Shown here: positions 5,659-7,072 of the stretch, in pieces | Numbering within the stretch: position 1 is the first letter of the stretch | Layout: each line of letters begins with the position of its first letter | Program-made: the position numbers and the translations under genes | Assembly: GCA_020829485.1 (NCBI GenBank) | Contig: JAIVFU010000235.1 | Location: 1-7,072, forward strand | DNA from: Nostoc sp. CHAB 5834 | Lineage (GTDB): Bacteria > Cyanobacteriota > Cyanobacteriia > Cyanobacteriales > Nostocaceae | DNA length: 7,072 nt | Direction of reading: 5' to 3' | Notes under the pieces: generated by a model | The model's database searches: none | Told to the model about the DNA's origin: nothing | What the model saw: only the letters and a program-made list of their open reading frames with translations

Positions 5659-5667
5659 GCATTTATT
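5659..5667. repeat. Right target-site duplication of the 320-bp MITE (GCATTTATT)
   Basis: An exact copy of 5330-5338, adjoining the right end of the outer element at 5658. Confidence 0.8.
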
Positions 5668-5715
5668 AGGGACTGGTACTTAATTTATAATCAGCTAAAA
5701 TGAGCATTAATGATA

Positions 5716-5819
5716 TTGAAGTCTTGCTCTAATTGTTTGTCCAAATTGGATTTTTGGATAACTTCATCTCAGGAGTAACTATAAGTTTTGAAGTCTTTGA
5801 TTTGTTTGACTAAATTAGA
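5716..5819. repeat. Imperfect direct repeat beginning TTGAAGTCTT
   Basis: Units at 5716-5750 and 5788-5819 share TTGAAGTCTT, TGTTTG and AAATT blocks, with a 3-base gap in the second. On the minus strand both units read as similar short peptides (NLxKQxxxDF) that end at stops, but no start codon supports a gene. Nothing else is seen between 5668 and 5844. Confidence 0.4.
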
Positions 5820-5844
5820 GTTGTCTTGCTGCTTGAAGCTTCCC

Positions 5845-6030
5845 CTACTGTTCTGCTAGTACTTTGATTTCATAAAGTTCTCGCTGAACGAAATCGGATG
5901 TAAACATCAAGCGCTTACCACTACTGTTTACAAAGAAGAATCTCTGATTACGAGATTGATGGCTAAATTTGATTTGTTCCCCTCGGCAAGAGTAGATTTT
6001 ACCCCGAATTAAATCGGTAGATTTAAACAT
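5845..6030 (-). CDS. Small conserved-looking hypothetical protein (61 aa)
   Basis: Begins MFKSTDLIRGKIYS and ends EIKVLAEQ. ATG 6030-6028 is chosen because AAGGTGG lies four bases upstream. The longer frame would need a TTG start with no ribosome site. The protein is basic, with alternating hydrophobic strands (GKIYSC, QIKFSH, RFFFVNSSG, RLMFTSDF) of the kind seen in compact SH3-like or beta-barrel proteins. It has one Cys, no signal peptide and no membrane segment. I do not recognise the family. It lies 100 bases downstream of another small gene on the same strand, so the two may form one transcript. Composition and a good ribosome site favour a real gene. Confidence 0.6.
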   Translation of the reverse strand: MFKSTDLIRGKIYSCRGEQIKFSHQSRNQRFFFVNSSGKRLMFTSDFVQRELYEIKVLAEQ

Positions 6031-6130
6031 TTTCCACCTTCTCATCCTCTTTATCAAAAACCTACTTACAGCAGAATTCAGAAGTCAGAATTAGCTACAC
6101 CCCACTGCGCTAACAGAAGTAAAACAGCCT

Positions 6131-6394
6131 TCACGCCGGGGTTTGAGACTTAGATTGTTTACAACACCCAGCTTGAAATTCGCTGTATGTCGTAAGTAAA
6201 TCTGCCTCGGTAAGGAGTATCATCGTTTCTGCACCAACTCTGCCAAAGTCAGGCTCTAGCCCTAATGCCATCTCAATGACATACATCCATCTGCCATATT
6301 CAGGTGTGTAGCTGCGTACAATCCCTTCTCCACCAACAAAGCTCACCAATTGGGCATTGCGAAACTTAGGCCTCCTCATGAAGGTTGCAGTCAT
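6131..6394 (-). CDS. Small hypothetical protein with SH3-like pattern (87 aa)
   Basis: The core runs KFRNAQLVSFVGGEGIV, RSYTPEYGRWMYVIEM, then GRVGAETMILLTEADL. The pattern of a glycine turn, aromatic strand and short closing strand resembles the small SH3-like/KOW-like proteins found in many cyanobacteria that have no assigned role. The start ATG 6394-6392 has GAGGAG eight bases upstream, better than the internal Met6. The last 15 residues (QAGCCKQSKSQTPA) are polar and probably disordered, with two adjacent Cys. There is no signal peptide or membrane segment. The EMALGxEPDFGRVGAET stretch has the look of a strongly conserved family, but this is from memory. It probably precedes the 61-residue gene in one operon. 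The AT-rich spacer upstream should hold the promoter. Confidence 0.72.
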   Translation of the reverse strand: MTATFMRRPKFRNAQLVSFVGGEGIVRSYTPEYGRWMYVIEMALGLEPDFGRVGAETMILLTEADLLTTYSEFQAGCCKQSKSQTPA

Positions 6395-6588
6395 GCGTAA
6401 GACTCCTCTAATTAATAGTTGATACTTTCTGTTTTATTAAAAAAAATCAAATATATTATGTATCTTTTTAAGTAAAAATGTAAGATATAACCTGTATCTT
6501 TGGAATGTTTTAGGTGGAGACTATACAATTTATACGTAATTCAAACATTTATTCAAACATTTGATATAGCACTCCTAAATCATTCGTG
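6395..6588. other. AT-rich spacer with probable promoter of the two small genes
   Basis: About 190 bases, strongly AT-rich, with no coding frame. The minus strand should carry the promoter of the 87- and 61-residue genes, but several AT-rich hexamers could serve as -10 and none has a clear -35 partner, so no exact site is called. A tandem 12-bp repeat lies at 6539-6562. Confidence 0.4.
6539..6562. repeat. Perfect 2 x 12-bp tandem repeat ATTCAAACATTT
   Basis: Two exact adjacent copies, 6539-6550 and 6551-6562. This could be a slippage product or a pair of regulator half-sites upstream of the small-gene pair. Confidence 0.6.
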
Positions 6589-6628
6589 AAAAATTAGATC
6601 CTCGACTTCTCAAATAAGTCGAGGATCT
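6589..6628 (-). terminator. Strong hairpin terminator downstream of the transposase remnant
   Basis: A perfect 13-bp stem, AGATCCTCGACTT (6596-6608) with AAGTCGAGGATCT (6616-6628), and a 7-base loop. On the minus strand it is followed by AATTTTT, making a good intrinsic terminator 42 bases after the transposase stop. The stem resembles the AGATCCCCGACTT-type palindromes I recall as dispersed repeats in Nostoc genomes, so it may be a repeat serving as a terminator. Confidence 0.7.
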
Positions 6629-6670
6629 GGACACAGCCATCGGTGAGAGGTTAGAGTGATTGCACTTTTG

Positions 6671-6961
6671 TCAAGAGGGTGCAGGAAAAGGGGATAAATC
6701 CAGCTTGGAGACTGGTTTTCGCAGCGCTTTAACAACTCCTAAATCTTGATTCTCTTTTGCAGCGAAGTACTTAATAGGGTCATCCGCCTTACCTTTGTCA
6801 TAGGCAACACTAAAATGGTACAAACCACGAAATATCATCTCCAAAGAAATGCGGTCAAATGGTAAAGCTAATTCATCAGCTACCGCGTCCCCCAAATCAA
6901 CTAAAACAGCATAAAATAACCAAGTTGCCCAGACTTGTAGCTTGACACCAGCAATTCTCAT
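6671..6961 (-). pseudogene. C-terminal remnant of an IS4-type transposase
   Basis: The 96-codon frame contains VKLQVWATWLFYAVLVDLGD, then ADELALPFDRISLEMIFRGL and ADDPIKYFAAKENQDLG. From memory this matches the region after the catalytic Glu of cyanobacterial IS4-family transposases, which are normally around 400 residues. The DDE catalytic core and N-terminus are missing. The frame begins MRIAGVKLQ, where full-length relatives have an NGVKLQ-like segment continuing upstream, so the break is near 6950. DNA beyond it (6962-7072) does not continue the transposase in any frame I can recognise. It cannot be active. A strong terminator follows it. It shows that IS4-type elements have been here, which fits the IS4-like ends of the 320-bp MITE, although the two need not belong to the same subfamily. 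Confidence 0.72.
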
Positions 6962-7072
6962 TTTGAAAAAAATCAGAGAAAATTCTGTTATTTAAATAGA
7001 GAACTTGTGTCGAAGCATCATTTGTTGACAGATAATTATCATCCAACTTTGGAGATAGACAGATTTTAAGAA
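6962..7072. other. Right-edge AT-rich segment, no gene seen
   Basis: No coding frame is supported. On the plus strand TTGACA occurs at 7025-7030, followed by the perfect palindrome GATAATTATC (7031-7040). This could be a promoter or operator for a gene beyond the window, but no clear -10 is visible. Confidence 0.3.

Noticed and set aside
7025..7043. Fur/Zur-box-like GATAATTATC with a TTGACA hexamer
   Set aside because: It matches only part of the known 19-bp or 7-1-7 boxes, and no downstream gene is in the window. Kept only as a low-confidence remark.
4793..7072. Absence of HIP1 sites in the last 2.3 kb
   Set aside because: With about one site per 500 bases elsewhere in the window the gap is mildly unusual, but mobile-element and AT-rich spacer content explains it. 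It is not strong evidence of transfer.

Overview
The window is chromosomal-looking DNA from a filamentous, Nostoc/Anabaena-type cyanobacterium. Three things support this: nine copies of the HIP1 octamer GCGATCGC (starting at 128, 659, 1337, 1915, 2203, 3896, 4034, 4576 and 4785), a cruF carotenoid gene of the myxoxanthophyll pathway, and many C-rich/G-rich hairpin repeats and small mobile elements of the kind that litter Nostoc intergenic regions. No HIP1 site is seen after 4792.

Left part (1-1442), a gene graveyard mostly on the minus strand. A C-terminal scrap of a plus-strand gene runs in from the edge. It converges on two paralogous single-domain response regulators, about 71 % identical over 84 residues by eye. 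The upstream copy (619-1008) keeps every receiver residue. The downstream copy (119-541) loses receiver homology after the conserved Thr and carries an unrelated tail. Directly upstream is the front of a PAS sensor domain, probably all that is left of a histidine kinase. It is joined to a piece of a Uma2/DUF820-family gene broken by a one-base frameshift, and before that lies a possible N-terminal scrap of a GNAT acetyltransferase.

Middle (1443-4219). An AT-rich, gene-poor 460-base stretch leads to the main gene, a 770-residue NACHT-family STAND ATPase with an N-terminal helix-turn-helix-like domain and a C-terminal helical sensor region. It resembles the bacterial NLR-like (bNACHT) proteins implicated in phage defence. 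No partner gene is adjacent.

Right-middle (4220-5667). cruF on the minus strand faces the NACHT gene. Miniature mobile elements flank cruF on both sides. A 126-bp element at its 3' end supplies its last 13 codons and stop codon. A 320-bp element with a 9-bp target duplication sits 66 bp upstream of its start. That second element is nested: a 169-bp element with 18-bp perfect terminal repeats and a 5-bp target duplication has landed in the loop of a hairpin inside it.

Right end (5668-7072). Two small minus-strand genes of unknown function, probably compact beta-rich proteins, are followed to the right by an AT-rich spacer, a strong hairpin terminator and the C-terminal remnant of an IS4-type transposase. 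No tRNA, rRNA or CRISPR array was seen.
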